The notes under the pieces: model-generated | Seen by the model: the letters and a program-made list of their open reading frames with translations, nothing else | The model's database searches: none | Told to the model about the DNA's origin: nothing | Assembly (NCBI RefSeq): GCF_002289565.1 | Contig: NZ_NTFY01000030.1 | Location: 124,001-188,000, forward strand | Length of the DNA: 64,000 bases | Direction: 5' to 3' | Source of the DNA: Rhodopirellula sp. SM50 | GTDB taxonomy: Bacteria > Planctomycetota > Planctomycetia > Pirellulales > Pirellulaceae | Shown: piece after piece, positions 16,647 through 24,616 of the stretch | How the letters are laid out: each line of letters starts with the position of its first letter | Numbering within the stretch: position 1 is the first letter of the stretch | Program-made: the position numbers and the translations under genes

Positions 16647-18572
16647 ATGAGTCAGCGTTCCATGAGTGATTTGTCAGAACCGTCCACAGCGCAACTTCCC
16701 GAGCTGACACCCCGCGTGATCGTGCTGGGGCTGATCCTATCGGTCGTGATGGGCGCGGCAAACGTGTATGTCGGACTAAAGGCCGGGATGACCGTCTCGG
16801 CCTCGATTCCCGCGGCCGTGATGGCGATGCTGCTGTTCCGATTGCTGTTCAGGAAATCGAGCATCTTGGAAGCCAACCAAGTTCAGACGTGCGCTTCGGC
16901 GGGCGAGTCGCTGGCGGCGGGAATCATCTTCACGATGCCGGCAATGATTTTGATCGGGCACTGGCAATCGTTCGACTTCTGGACCGTCACGCTGGTCGCA
17001 CTGACCGGCGGGCTGCTGGGCATTCTGTTTATGATTCCGATGCGCCGCGTGTTCGTGGCGGACAACGAGGACCTGCCGTTCCCCGAAGGCGTGGCGTGTG
17101 CGGCCGTGTTGGAAGCCGGCGAAGAAGGCGACCATCAACAAGACGCCGCGACCAGCTTGTTGATCGGTGGGGCACTGGGAGCCGTCTTCAAGATCACCGC
17201 CGGATTCATGGGATTGGTCAACGATACGCTGCAGGTCGCCAGGACGACCGGCGAGCGGATCTTTTATTTCGGCGGGGACCTGTCCCCGATGTTGGTCGCC
17301 GTCGGTTTTATCGTGCGACTGAACGTGGCGGTGTTGATCTTTCTCGGCGGCTCGATCGGCTGGTTGATCGGCATTCCGCTGATGGGAGGTGCGTCCCAGT
17401 ACGAGGATCCGATCAGCGGCGCCTGGACCATCTGGAGTACCGAAATCCGATACGTCGGTGTGGGAGCGATGGTCGTCGGCGGGATCGGGTCACTGATCGC
17501 GGTGCGCCGCGGGCTGCTGTCTGCCATCACGGAGCTATGGCACGGACTGCGTGGTCGCCGGGTCACCCAGGATCACGGCCAACGCGACATTCCGTCGGGA
17601 CTGATTTTGGTGCTCGGCTTGGGTTGCACCGCGATGCTGGGCCTTGTGAATTTTCGTTTCACCGACGACCTCGGCGTCTCGGTCTTGTCGACCGTCGTGA
17701 TGCTCGCGATGGGTTTTTTCTTTACCGCGGTGGCCAGCTACATCGTCGGTCTGGTGGGCAATTCCAACAGCCCCGTGTCCGGGATGACGATCACCGCAGT
17801 TCTGGCGGCCGGCGGACTGTTGTGGCTGTTCAACTATTCGGGAACCCAAGGCATGGTGGCGACACTGGGCATCGCCGCGATCGTGTGCTGCGTCGCCTGC
17901 ACCAGCGGCGACGTCTGCAACGACCTGAAAACGGGCTCGTTGGTCGGGGCGGCACCGTTTCGGCAACAAACCATGCAGATCGCCGGCGTGTTTGTCGCAG
18001 CCTTTGTCATGGCTCCGGTGCTGACGCTGCTGCACAACAACACCCCGGGCGGGATCGGAGGCGCCCAACTGTCCGCGCCCCAAGCCAGCTTGTTCGCGAG
18101 TTTGGCCAAAGGGTTTGCGGGCGAAGGCGAACTTCCCTGGCGACTGATCGGTCTGGGCGCTGGCATCGGGGTGCTGATTTTGGGCATCGACGAACTGCTC
18201 AAACGCAAGACCAAACATCGTGCCCACCTGATGCCGATCGCGGTCGGCATGTATCTGCCGTTCGGATTGGCGACACCGATTTTGATCGGCGGATTGATCG
18301 CATGGTTCTGTACCAAGGCGACCCGGCGTGAAGAGCATGACCGCGTGTTGCACCGTGGGATCCTGTTTTCGTCCGGTGTAATTGCCGGTGAAGCGTTGAC
18401 GGCCGTTGGCTTGGCGGGGTTGGCGGCATTGGGAATCACGGCGTTGGATCTGGGACTCTCGCCGCTCGCCAAAAACCTGATCTCGATCGTCGTTGCGGCA
18501 GGAATCATCGCGGCGTTCGCGGTCATGACCAAACCCAGACCGTCGTCAGCGAGCGCCGCGTCGGATGACTGA
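16647..18572 (+). CDS. OPT-family oligopeptide transporter
   Basis: About 641 residues from ATG 16647 (MSQRSMSDLSEP); ATG 16662 and a GTG at 16599 are also in frame, and the latter region looks non-coding. It is a polytopic inner-membrane protein with some 14-16 helices. The family signature NVYVGLKAGMTVSASIPAAV follows the first helix, and further conserved segments are FPEGVACAAVLEAGEEG and GNSNSPVSGMTITA. OPT proteins import oligopeptides or metal-chelate complexes by proton symport. The gene starts 65 bases after the sulfatase on the same strand. The last codons (SSASAASDD) and stop come from the first unit of the 85-bp tandem repeat. Confidence 0.9.
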   Translation: MSQRSMSDLSEPSTAQLPELTPRVIVLGLILSVVMGAANVYVGLKAGMTVSASIPAAVMAMLLFRLLFRKSSILEANQVQTCASAGESLAAGIIFTMPAMILIGHWQSFDFWTVTLVALTGGLLGILFMIPMRRVFVADNEDLPFPEGVACAAVLEAGEEGDHQQDAATSLLIGGALGAVFKITAGFMGLVNDTLQVARTTGERIFYFGGDLSPMLVAVGFIVRLNVAVLIFLGGSIGWLIGIPLMGGASQYEDPISGAWTIWSTEIRYVGVGAMVVGGIGSLIAVRRGLLSAITELWHGLRGRRVTQDHGQRDIPSGLILVLGLGCTAMLGLVNFRFTDDLGVSVLSTVVMLAMGFFFTAVASYIVGLVGNSNSPVSGMTITAVLAAGGLLWLFNYSGTQGMVATLGIAAIVCCVACTSGDVCNDLKTGSLVGAAPFRQQTMQIAGVFVAAFVMAPVLTLLHNNTPGGIGGAQLSAPQASLFASLAKGFAGEGELPWRLIGLGAGIGVLILGIDELLKRKTKHRAHLMPIAVGMYLPFGLATPILIGGLIAWFCTKATRREEHDRVLHRGILFSSGVIAGEALTAVGLAGLAALGITALDLGLSPLAKNLISIVVAAGIIAAFAVMTKPRPSSASAASDD

Positions 18573-18732
18573 TTGCGATCACGCGCCACTGGCTGACGCC
18601 ACGTGCTGGGATGCACCTTAGCGGGAAGCGTCAGCGAGCGCCGCGTCGGATGACTGATTGCGATCACGCGCCACTGGCTGACGCCACGTGCTGGGATGCA
18701 CCTTAGCGGGAAGCGTTAGCGAGCGGCGCGTG
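18546..18732. repeat. 85-bp tandem repeat forming the ends of two convergent genes
   Basis: Two essentially identical 85-bp units (18546-18630 and 18631-18715) are followed by the first ~17 bases of a third. Each unit begins TCAGCGAGCGCCGCG, contains CCACTGGCTGACGCCACGTG, and ends GGGATGCACCTTAGCGGGAAGCG. The first unit encodes the tail and stop of the OPT gene; the partial third, read backwards, encodes the last residues (APLANASR) of the kinase gene. Related fragments lie at 7806-8040. Confidence 0.9.
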
Positions 18733-21700
18733 TGGAGTTGTCGGTCTGGATCGAAAGACACGAAAACCATAAAAAGAAGTTTGCGAGTGCGGTTGCGACC
18801 ATCCCAGGTAGCGGGGCTGGATTCCAGTCATGCCCATGTGAAACCGATAATCGAACCCGCAAATTTGTAGCCGCGTTGCATTTCCCGGATCGATGTCGTT
18901 GGTCCATTCGCGGACGTTGGAATAGGCGTCGAAGATGCCGAACCCGTTGGGCCGCGCCAGCCCGACCGCCCAGGTCCCGTTTCCGTCGGTCGGCTTCGCC
19001 GGACTGTATCCGTCGGAAATTCGATCCGTCGACTGCAAGTACGAGGGATTTTTGCAGCTGCCAAAGGAATAGTCGGTGATCGCGCCAGCGGTGCACATGA
19101 AAAACCATTCCTCCGCCATCGGCAGCCGATACCCGGTTCGCTGCTTGTAGTCCGGGTACAGCAGGGCGGGCTCAATCGCGTCGTCGATGCGATCGGGATA
19201 ACAGAGCTGATCGTCCTGAAGGCCGGTCTGGCGTGAGAGCCAATTGCAGTAGGCAACCGCGTCGTGGTAATTCACGCTTCCGACGGCAGCATCATCCGAC
19301 GGTGCCTTCCACCCCCTGGACTCCACGCCATCGCTGATCCAACGTTTCATTTGTCCCAGGGTCACTTCGGCCATTGCGGCATCAATGCGGTACGTGTCGT
19401 CGGCTTCGTGTGGGGGCAATTGGATCATCGTGTGCCCCTCCGAATTGACGTACCAATTTCGATTCGATGGATGCTCGGGTTTTTCCAAATACAGTTGACT
19501 GCGGACCCAATCGGTCTCGTCCCACTGCAGCAGAAACCACAACGCATTGGCCCGCAATCCGGCATCGCTGGCCGACGTGAGCCATCCTTGGGCCAAGGTG
19601 GTCACTCGATCGCGAAGATCCTCGTTGACGTGATCGCGAGGATATTCCCCCAACGCTTGAATCAGTCCGTACTGGGTCTGCACCTCGGATTCGACAAGCA
19701 ATCGCTGGGCGATCGGGTCCGGATCGACACCGAACGCACGGATCCGCTGAACCAATCGAGTCCGCGCGTTCGGGATCGTGGTTCTGCCGAAGGTCATCTG
19801 ACGATAGCGTGACACCAATTTCTCGCGATCGGCGGACTCCAATTCCTCGTACTCCCTTTCCGCGAGCAAACGTTTCAACTCACTGCGCACCCAATCGTCC
19901 GACTCGAGTTCCGGTGCCGAACCGACCGCCGGCATTTGATCCGGTTGAAAGGTAGACCAGATGTCCGAGTTCGACGCACCGTGCCGCAACAAGATCGCTG
20001 CGGCGGTCGCCTTGCGTTTGGCGTCACGTTTCCAGTCGGGGGCACGGAGGTCAAGCTTCTTAGCGACCGCGGTGTTCAGCAGCGGTCGAATGGAGTCGCG
20101 GTGCTTGTCGATCAGGTCGATGCAAAACGTGATCTGCGCGACGTCGGCGTGCAAGAGCTGATCGGTCAGTTCCACAATGTCGTCTTCCAGCAAATTGATC
20201 AGCAGGTTTTGCGCGGCCGACCGACGCAGCTCCGTCTCTTGATCATCGGGATCGACCATGACTTCGGCGAGCGGCGCGATCAGCACCGGGGTCGCTGGTC
20301 GAATCAGGTCCACCATGGAGCGGAAGTATCGACGATCGGTGTTGGCAAAGTGAATCAATTCGTCGGCAAAATAAGCTGCCAGTGCGTTCCATCGACTTGC
20401 CGCGAGCGGCGATTGGTCTGGGGGATCAAAGTTCGCCAACACCAGTGCCGCATTGAATCGGGGACTGACGACGCGACCGTTGTCATCCGATCGAGGCATG
20501 ATCGATTCGTCAGCAGCCTGTTTCCAAATGTCCTCGGCTAGACGTCCGCCCTGCTGGCGCAGTTCCTGGCACAACAGGGCCAATGTTTCTGGATCCGAAC
20601 GAAGCAGAGCCGGTTTGATGTTCTCAAGTTCGTCGCTGCCCGAACGCAGCAGCGCCAACGAGGCGAAAAGATGCGTGGGCGACCCGGGTTGGCTGGCTTG
20701 TTGAATGTCGATCAATCGGCCCGTCGTCCAACGCTCACGCCCTTCTAATTGATCGAGCAGCCCGTTGACCTCGCCGACCTTGGCGATCGCCAATTGACCG
20801 GTCAGTGCGTTGGCCCGATTCCAAGAGGAATACTGAAGAATGCCCCAACCGGCCAGCAGCGTGAACACGGTCGCGATCGCGATGCTCGAAACATGTCGCC
20901 GCGTTGCCGATTTCATCATCCGTTGCTGGGCGTCGTCCCAGAGATCTCGTCGTGTGAACGCCAAGATCGAAACCCATTCGGGCAGTGTCGGCAGGTGCCG
21001 CGAATCCGGCCTGACGTCCCACACCTCGGTGCGTTGGGCCAAACGAATCTCCGCACGCCCCTGACGCGTTCCCCGCTGCATGCGGGCTTGCCAATCACGG
21101 ATCGCGGGAACCAGATAATCGTGTGCCAGATGATAGTAGACCAATTGCGAAAGGCTGCCGGACTGGACTCCCGATCGGTTTCCCGATTGCAAGTCCGACT
21201 GAACGCCCGATCGGGTCACCGACAGGTCTCCACGGCCTTCCGGATCGGTCCGCGTGATCAGGTGCAACTCGGTATCAAGCGCACGCATCATGGACTGAAA
21301 TTGTTTCGGCTGGTCGGCGTAGCCGGACAATTCAAGCAGTTCTTCGCGAGACCTCATGTGGCCTTTCAGATTCGCCCCCGGTTGCGGCAACAGCGCCCCC
21401 AACGTCGCATAGACCGCGTGGAGATGAACTCGGTAGCTGGCGGGCGCATTTTCCGACGAGAAGTTCTCTTCCAGAAACATCACGCCCACCCCGGCGGTAC
21501 CACCGATCTTGCGCAGGGTGGCGGTTGTCCAGGGCTTGTTCTTGATCATCTCGGCAAACAACGCCAATCGAACCGGCGTGATTTTCCCGTGTTCGGCCAA
21601 TCCATCGATCGCCTGAGCCACGAACGACCGCGCATCGCGGCTGAGTTCGGAACTGTGTTCGGGCAAACGATGATAGGCGCGGCCGAATTCGGTCAACACC

Positions 21701-23406
21701 CGCCGCGCGTGTTGCGGATCGAACAAGTCGATCAATGCCATGTTCTTGTTTTGCATCAGGTCGACTTCCAGATGATCCATGAATCGGCTGAATGCCAACC
21801 AAAAATCGTCTCTGACCATCAAGATGCATTGCACATGTTCGCCGTCGCATTGCCGCAGAGCTTTGGCCAAAACGGAGTGCTCGGGTTGTTCTACCGAATA
21901 CAGCCATTGTTCGAATTGATCGATCACGATCAATACTTTTTTGCCTTGCCCCATCACGTGACCGCGGCGGAGCGTCGCGATCGACTCGGCGAGCCCTAAC
22001 TCGGTATCCAGGTAAGGGCAACTGCGACGCAAACGATTCAGCACACGGGTTTCCGTCGCCCCCGGTGCGGCCTCGATGACCACCGGGATGACGTCTGAGG
22101 AAAGGGTCGGAACCAACCCCGCTTTGACGAACGAACTCTTGCCACATCCCGACGGCCCGTAGATCAGACCGACGCGAAAACTGTTCCCGGGGTCTCGTTC
22201 TTCGATCCGACGCTTCCAAAACAAGATCGATTCGGGCGTCCCGTCGCGGTCGTACGGCCCCGGCAGCAGCCCCATGAAAAAATGGGCGTCTTGCGGTCCG
22301 AATGAGCGAAGTCCCCTGGGGACGATTCCGAGCGCCCGACGACTCGAACGAGAGCGTTCGCCGGAATGTTCTCGTTCGTGTGAGAGCAGGGTGCTGCTGA
22401 TCAAATCCAGGTTTTCGCCGTGGGCGAGAAAGTGGCGCAGATCCTCACAAAAGTCGAGCGCCGTTTGGTGTCGAGCAGTGGCGCGCTTGCTCAACGCCTT
22501 CATGCAGATGCGTTCGAGTTCTGCCGGCACGTCCCGATTGACCTCTCGCAACGGACTGGGGTCTTGTTCTTGGATCAATTGCGTGACCGATTGTCCCGGC
22601 TCGGCGACAAACGGCCGCTGCCCGACCAACAGCTGATACAGCACGACACCCAAGCTAAAAATGTCCGACGTGCCTTTGACCAAATGGTTTTCGCCCCGCG
22701 CCTGCTCGGGACTCATGTACGCAGGCGTGCCCGCGACCGCTCTGGACCCGATGCCGTCGTCTTCCAAGAGCGCCAGGCCGAAATCGGCCAGGTAGGCTGT
22801 GCCGCGTTTGTCCAACAGAATGTTGTTCGGTTTGATGTCGCGATGAATGACACCCTGGTGATGAACGTAATGCAGCGCCTCGGCAATGGTCGCGACCAAT
22901 TCGACCGACTCCCCGATCGACAGGGGAGACGCCTGCATCCGACCCACCAAATCGCTTCCGTCGATGAATCGGGAAACGATAAAGCACTGCCCTTCAAGCG
23001 TGGTGCCGACGTCATGCACGGGCACGACATTGGGGTGCTCCAATTTGGCAAGCGTCCGTGCCTCGGTCAGAAACGCATTGACGTCTTTGGACGTCTTGAT
23101 GCGGTGCGTGTGCGGCACTTTGATGGTGACGTTTCGCTGCAGTTCGTCGTCAAAGGCCAGATAGACCGATCCGAACCCGCCCCTGCCGAGCACCTTTTCG
23201 ATGCGATAACGCCCGATCAACGCGGGTAATTCTTCGTCGTCTTGCTCCGGCCGCTTGTCCGGATTGGTGATCGACGCACTGTCGATCGTTTCGCCGATCG
23301 GATCGTCACCGTCGTCGCGTGAAAATCCGGAATGATCGTCCGTCAGACGCGTTCGCGTTTCGCGTTGGTCTTCACGCGGGTCGTTTTCGTCCTCGGGATC
23401 GGTCAT
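18703..23406 (-). CDS. Giant Ser/Thr kinase - STAND NTPase - SUMF1-fold protein
   Basis: A 1567-residue protein from ATG 23406 (MTDPEDEND). An acidic leader (1-60) precedes a Hanks kinase (about 66-330) with GRGGFGSVYLA, Lys96, HRD (188-190), DFG (208-210) and GTPAYMSPEQ. Next is a STAND-type P-loop module: FFMGLLPGPYDRDGTPESI, Walker A GPSGCGKSS (417-425), Walker B VLIVIDQFEQ (491-500). A helical region and one membrane helix (around 830-855) follow, then helical repeats, then a C-terminal SUMF1/FGE fold (MIQLPPHEA, AVAYCNWLSRQTG, YRLPMAEEWFFMCTAG, NVREWTND, YGFRVFRS). The FGE catalytic Cys pair is absent, so this end is probably a binding or sensing domain. A regulatory or conflict-type role is inference. 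Confidence 0.88.
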   Translation of the reverse strand: MTDPEDENDPREDQRETRTRLTDDHSGFSRDDGDDPIGETIDSASITNPDKRPEQDDEELPALIGRYRIEKVLGRGGFGSVYLAFDDELQRNVTIKVPHTHRIKTSKDVNAFLTEARTLAKLEHPNVVPVHDVGTTLEGQCFIVSRFIDGSDLVGRMQASPLSIGESVELVATIAEALHYVHHQGVIHRDIKPNNILLDKRGTAYLADFGLALLEDDGIGSRAVAGTPAYMSPEQARGENHLVKGTSDIFSLGVVLYQLLVGQRPFVAEPGQSVTQLIQEQDPSPLREVNRDVPAELERICMKALSKRATARHQTALDFCEDLRHFLAHGENLDLISSTLLSHEREHSGERSRSSRRALGIVPRGLRSFGPQDAHFFMGLLPGPYDRDGTPESILFWKRRIEERDPGNSFRVGLIYGPSGCGKSSFVKAGLVPTLSSDVIPVVIEAAPGATETRVLNRLRRSCPYLDTELGLAESIATLRRGHVMGQGKKVLIVIDQFEQWLYSVEQPEHSVLAKALRQCDGEHVQCILMVRDDFWLAFSRFMDHLEVDLMQNKNMALIDLFDPQHARRVLTEFGRAYHRLPEHSSELSRDARSFVAQAIDGLAEHGKITPVRLALFAEMIKNKPWTTATLRKIGGTAGVGVMFLEENFSSENAPASYRVHLHAVYATLGALLPQPGANLKGHMRSREELLELSGYADQPKQFQSMMRALDTELHLITRTDPEGRGDLSVTRSGVQSDLQSGNRSGVQSGSLSQLVYYHLAHDYLVPAIRDWQARMQRGTRQGRAEIRLAQRTEVWDVRPDSRHLPTLPEWVSILAFTRRDLWDDAQQRMMKSATRRHVSSIAIATVFTLLAGWGILQYSSWNRANALTGQLAIAKVGEVNGLLDQLEGRERWTTGRLIDIQQASQPGSPTHLFASLALLRSGSDELENIKPALLRSDPETLALLCQELRQQGGRLAEDIWKQAADESIMPRSDDNGRVVSPRFNAALVLANFDPPDQSPLAASRWNALAAYFADELIHFANTDRRYFRSMVDLIRPATPVLIAPLAEVMVDPDDQETELRRSAAQNLLINLLEDDIVELTDQLLHADVAQITFCIDLIDKHRDSIRPLLNTAVAKKLDLRAPDWKRDAKRKATAAAILLRHGASNSDIWSTFQPDQMPAVGSAPELESDDWVRSELKRLLAEREYEELESADREKLVSRYRQMTFGRTTIPNARTRLVQRIRAFGVDPDPIAQRLLVESEVQTQYGLIQALGEYPRDHVNEDLRDRVTTLAQGWLTSASDAGLRANALWFLLQWDETDWVRSQLYLEKPEHPSNRNWYVNSEGHTMIQLPPHEADDTYRIDAAMAEVTLGQMKRWISDGVESRGWKAPSDDAAVGSVNYHDAVAYCNWLSRQTGLQDDQLCYPDRIDDAIEPALLYPDYKQRTGYRLPMAEEWFFMCTAGAITDYSFGSCKNPSYLQSTDRISDGYSPAKPTDGNGTWAVGLARPNGFGIFDAYSNVREWTNDIDPGNATRLQICGFDYRFHMGMTGIQPRYLGWSQPHSQTSFYGFRVFRSRPTTPHAPLANASR

Positions 23407-23536
23407 GGAAGATGGTTTCACCGCCGATGTGCCTGCAGGGCGCAAAGGTTGCAACAGCGGCAATCAACGCACGCTGGAGGTTGCAATCCGTTATTTCATG
23501 CCCCCCGAAAACAACGATGATACCCGAGACAAGCGT

Positions 23537-24517
23537 TCACGTGTCAGAGTGGGCGCCAGTCACCTTGGCAAAACGAACGACCCGCGTGTCTTGTTCAATT
23601 CCGGTCCGCTCGGCGAGTGGGCCGTAGAGTTCGGGGCGCCGGGACTTGAGCCAGCGACGCCCCGTGCTGGTGGCTTGGATCGATGGATCAAGCTGAGCAA
23701 CCACGATGTCGTCCCCGGCCTTCCACGTTTCCGCCAACGTCTCACCGTAGGGACCCAAGATCATGGAATTGCCGGTTCGCACTTCATCATCGTCCACGCC
23801 GACTCCGTTGCTGAAGATCACGAACAAACCGTTGTCGTGCGCCCGTGCGGGCAACCAACGTCGTATCCACTCACGTCCCTTGGGACCGCGAAACTCGGCT
23901 TCGATCGCTTCGGGGTTCGTCTCTCGCTGCTCCCAAAGTTTCGGATCAATCACGCCCATGCAATGGGGACTGGGTGAATTGCAGCCGCCGGTTTGGTGAG
24001 GGGCGAGCAGGATGTCCGCCCCCAGCAACGCATTCATCCGAACGTTTTCGCCGATGTTGTTGTCGTAGCAGATCAACACGCCCACCGTAGCCCCCTGGGG
24101 AATCTCGAACACCGTGTAATCGTCGCCAGAATCAAGGTGTTCGCTGATGAAACAATGCAGTTTTCGATGCACGGCGACTTGGCCGTCAGGCATCGCGACG
24201 ACGTAGCTGTTGAACAGTCGTCCATCCTCGGCGAGTTCAATCAGTCCAGCGCCGATGGTCATGTCCTGTCGAGCGGCAAGTTCCAACAACGCGTCGGTGG
24301 ATCGACCGCCACGGATCGGTTCGGCGAGTTCCCTGCACTGCTCGGCCGACAGGTTTCTTACGTGCCAATAGCCGGTCAAACACATTTCGGGGAACGCGAT
24401 CAAATCGACTCCCTTCGCCTTGGCTTCGGCCGTCAGCGACTCGACGCGACCAAGGTTAAACGTTTTGTCACCCGGACGATGGTTGAACTGAACGGCAGCG
24501 ACGGTGATCGGATTCAT
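23537..24517 (-). CDS. Carbon-nitrogen hydrolase (nitrilase superfamily)
   Basis: 326 residues from ATG 24517 (MNPITVAAVQFNHRPGD); an in-frame start 42 bases upstream adds an unlikely leader. The Glu-Lys-Cys triad is visible: FPEMCLTGY (Glu), HRKLHCF (Lys) and VLICYDNNIGEN (Cys). The product is a soluble cytoplasmic amidase-like enzyme. Branch members include N-carbamoylputrescine amidases, omega-amidases and aliphatic amidases; the residues seen do not settle which. It lies on the same strand as the redox genes upstream and the giant kinase downstream, with gaps of 99 and 130 bases, so linkage to either is weak. Confidence 0.9.
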   Translation of the reverse strand: MNPITVAAVQFNHRPGDKTFNLGRVESLTAEAKAKGVDLIAFPEMCLTGYWHVRNLSAEQCRELAEPIRGGRSTDALLELAARQDMTIGAGLIELAEDGRLFNSYVVAMPDGQVAVHRKLHCFISEHLDSGDDYTVFEIPQGATVGVLICYDNNIGENVRMNALLGADILLAPHQTGGCNSPSPHCMGVIDPKLWEQRETNPEAIEAEFRGPKGREWIRRWLPARAHDNGLFVIFSNGVGVDDDEVRTGNSMILGPYGETLAETWKAGDDIVVAQLDPSIQATSTGRRWLKSRRPELYGPLAERTGIEQDTRVVRFAKVTGAHSDT

Positions 24518-24616
24518 CTGCGAGAGGATCGTTGGGGGAATCGGTGGAACAAGACGCACAAGGCGACTGGTTCCGCATTGTAGCGAAACGCAATCGCGGC
24601 AAGGCGTCTCGAACCA

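Noticed and set aside
16889-18331. 480-residue open frame in another frame of the OPT transporter gene
   Set aside because: The composition is Arg-rich and shadow-like, while the OPT frame has clear family motifs.
18703-19300. SUMF1 end of the giant kinase as an active sulfatase-activating enzyme for the nearby sulfatase
   Set aside because: The paired active-site Cys near the C-terminus is missing, so catalytic activation is unlikely.
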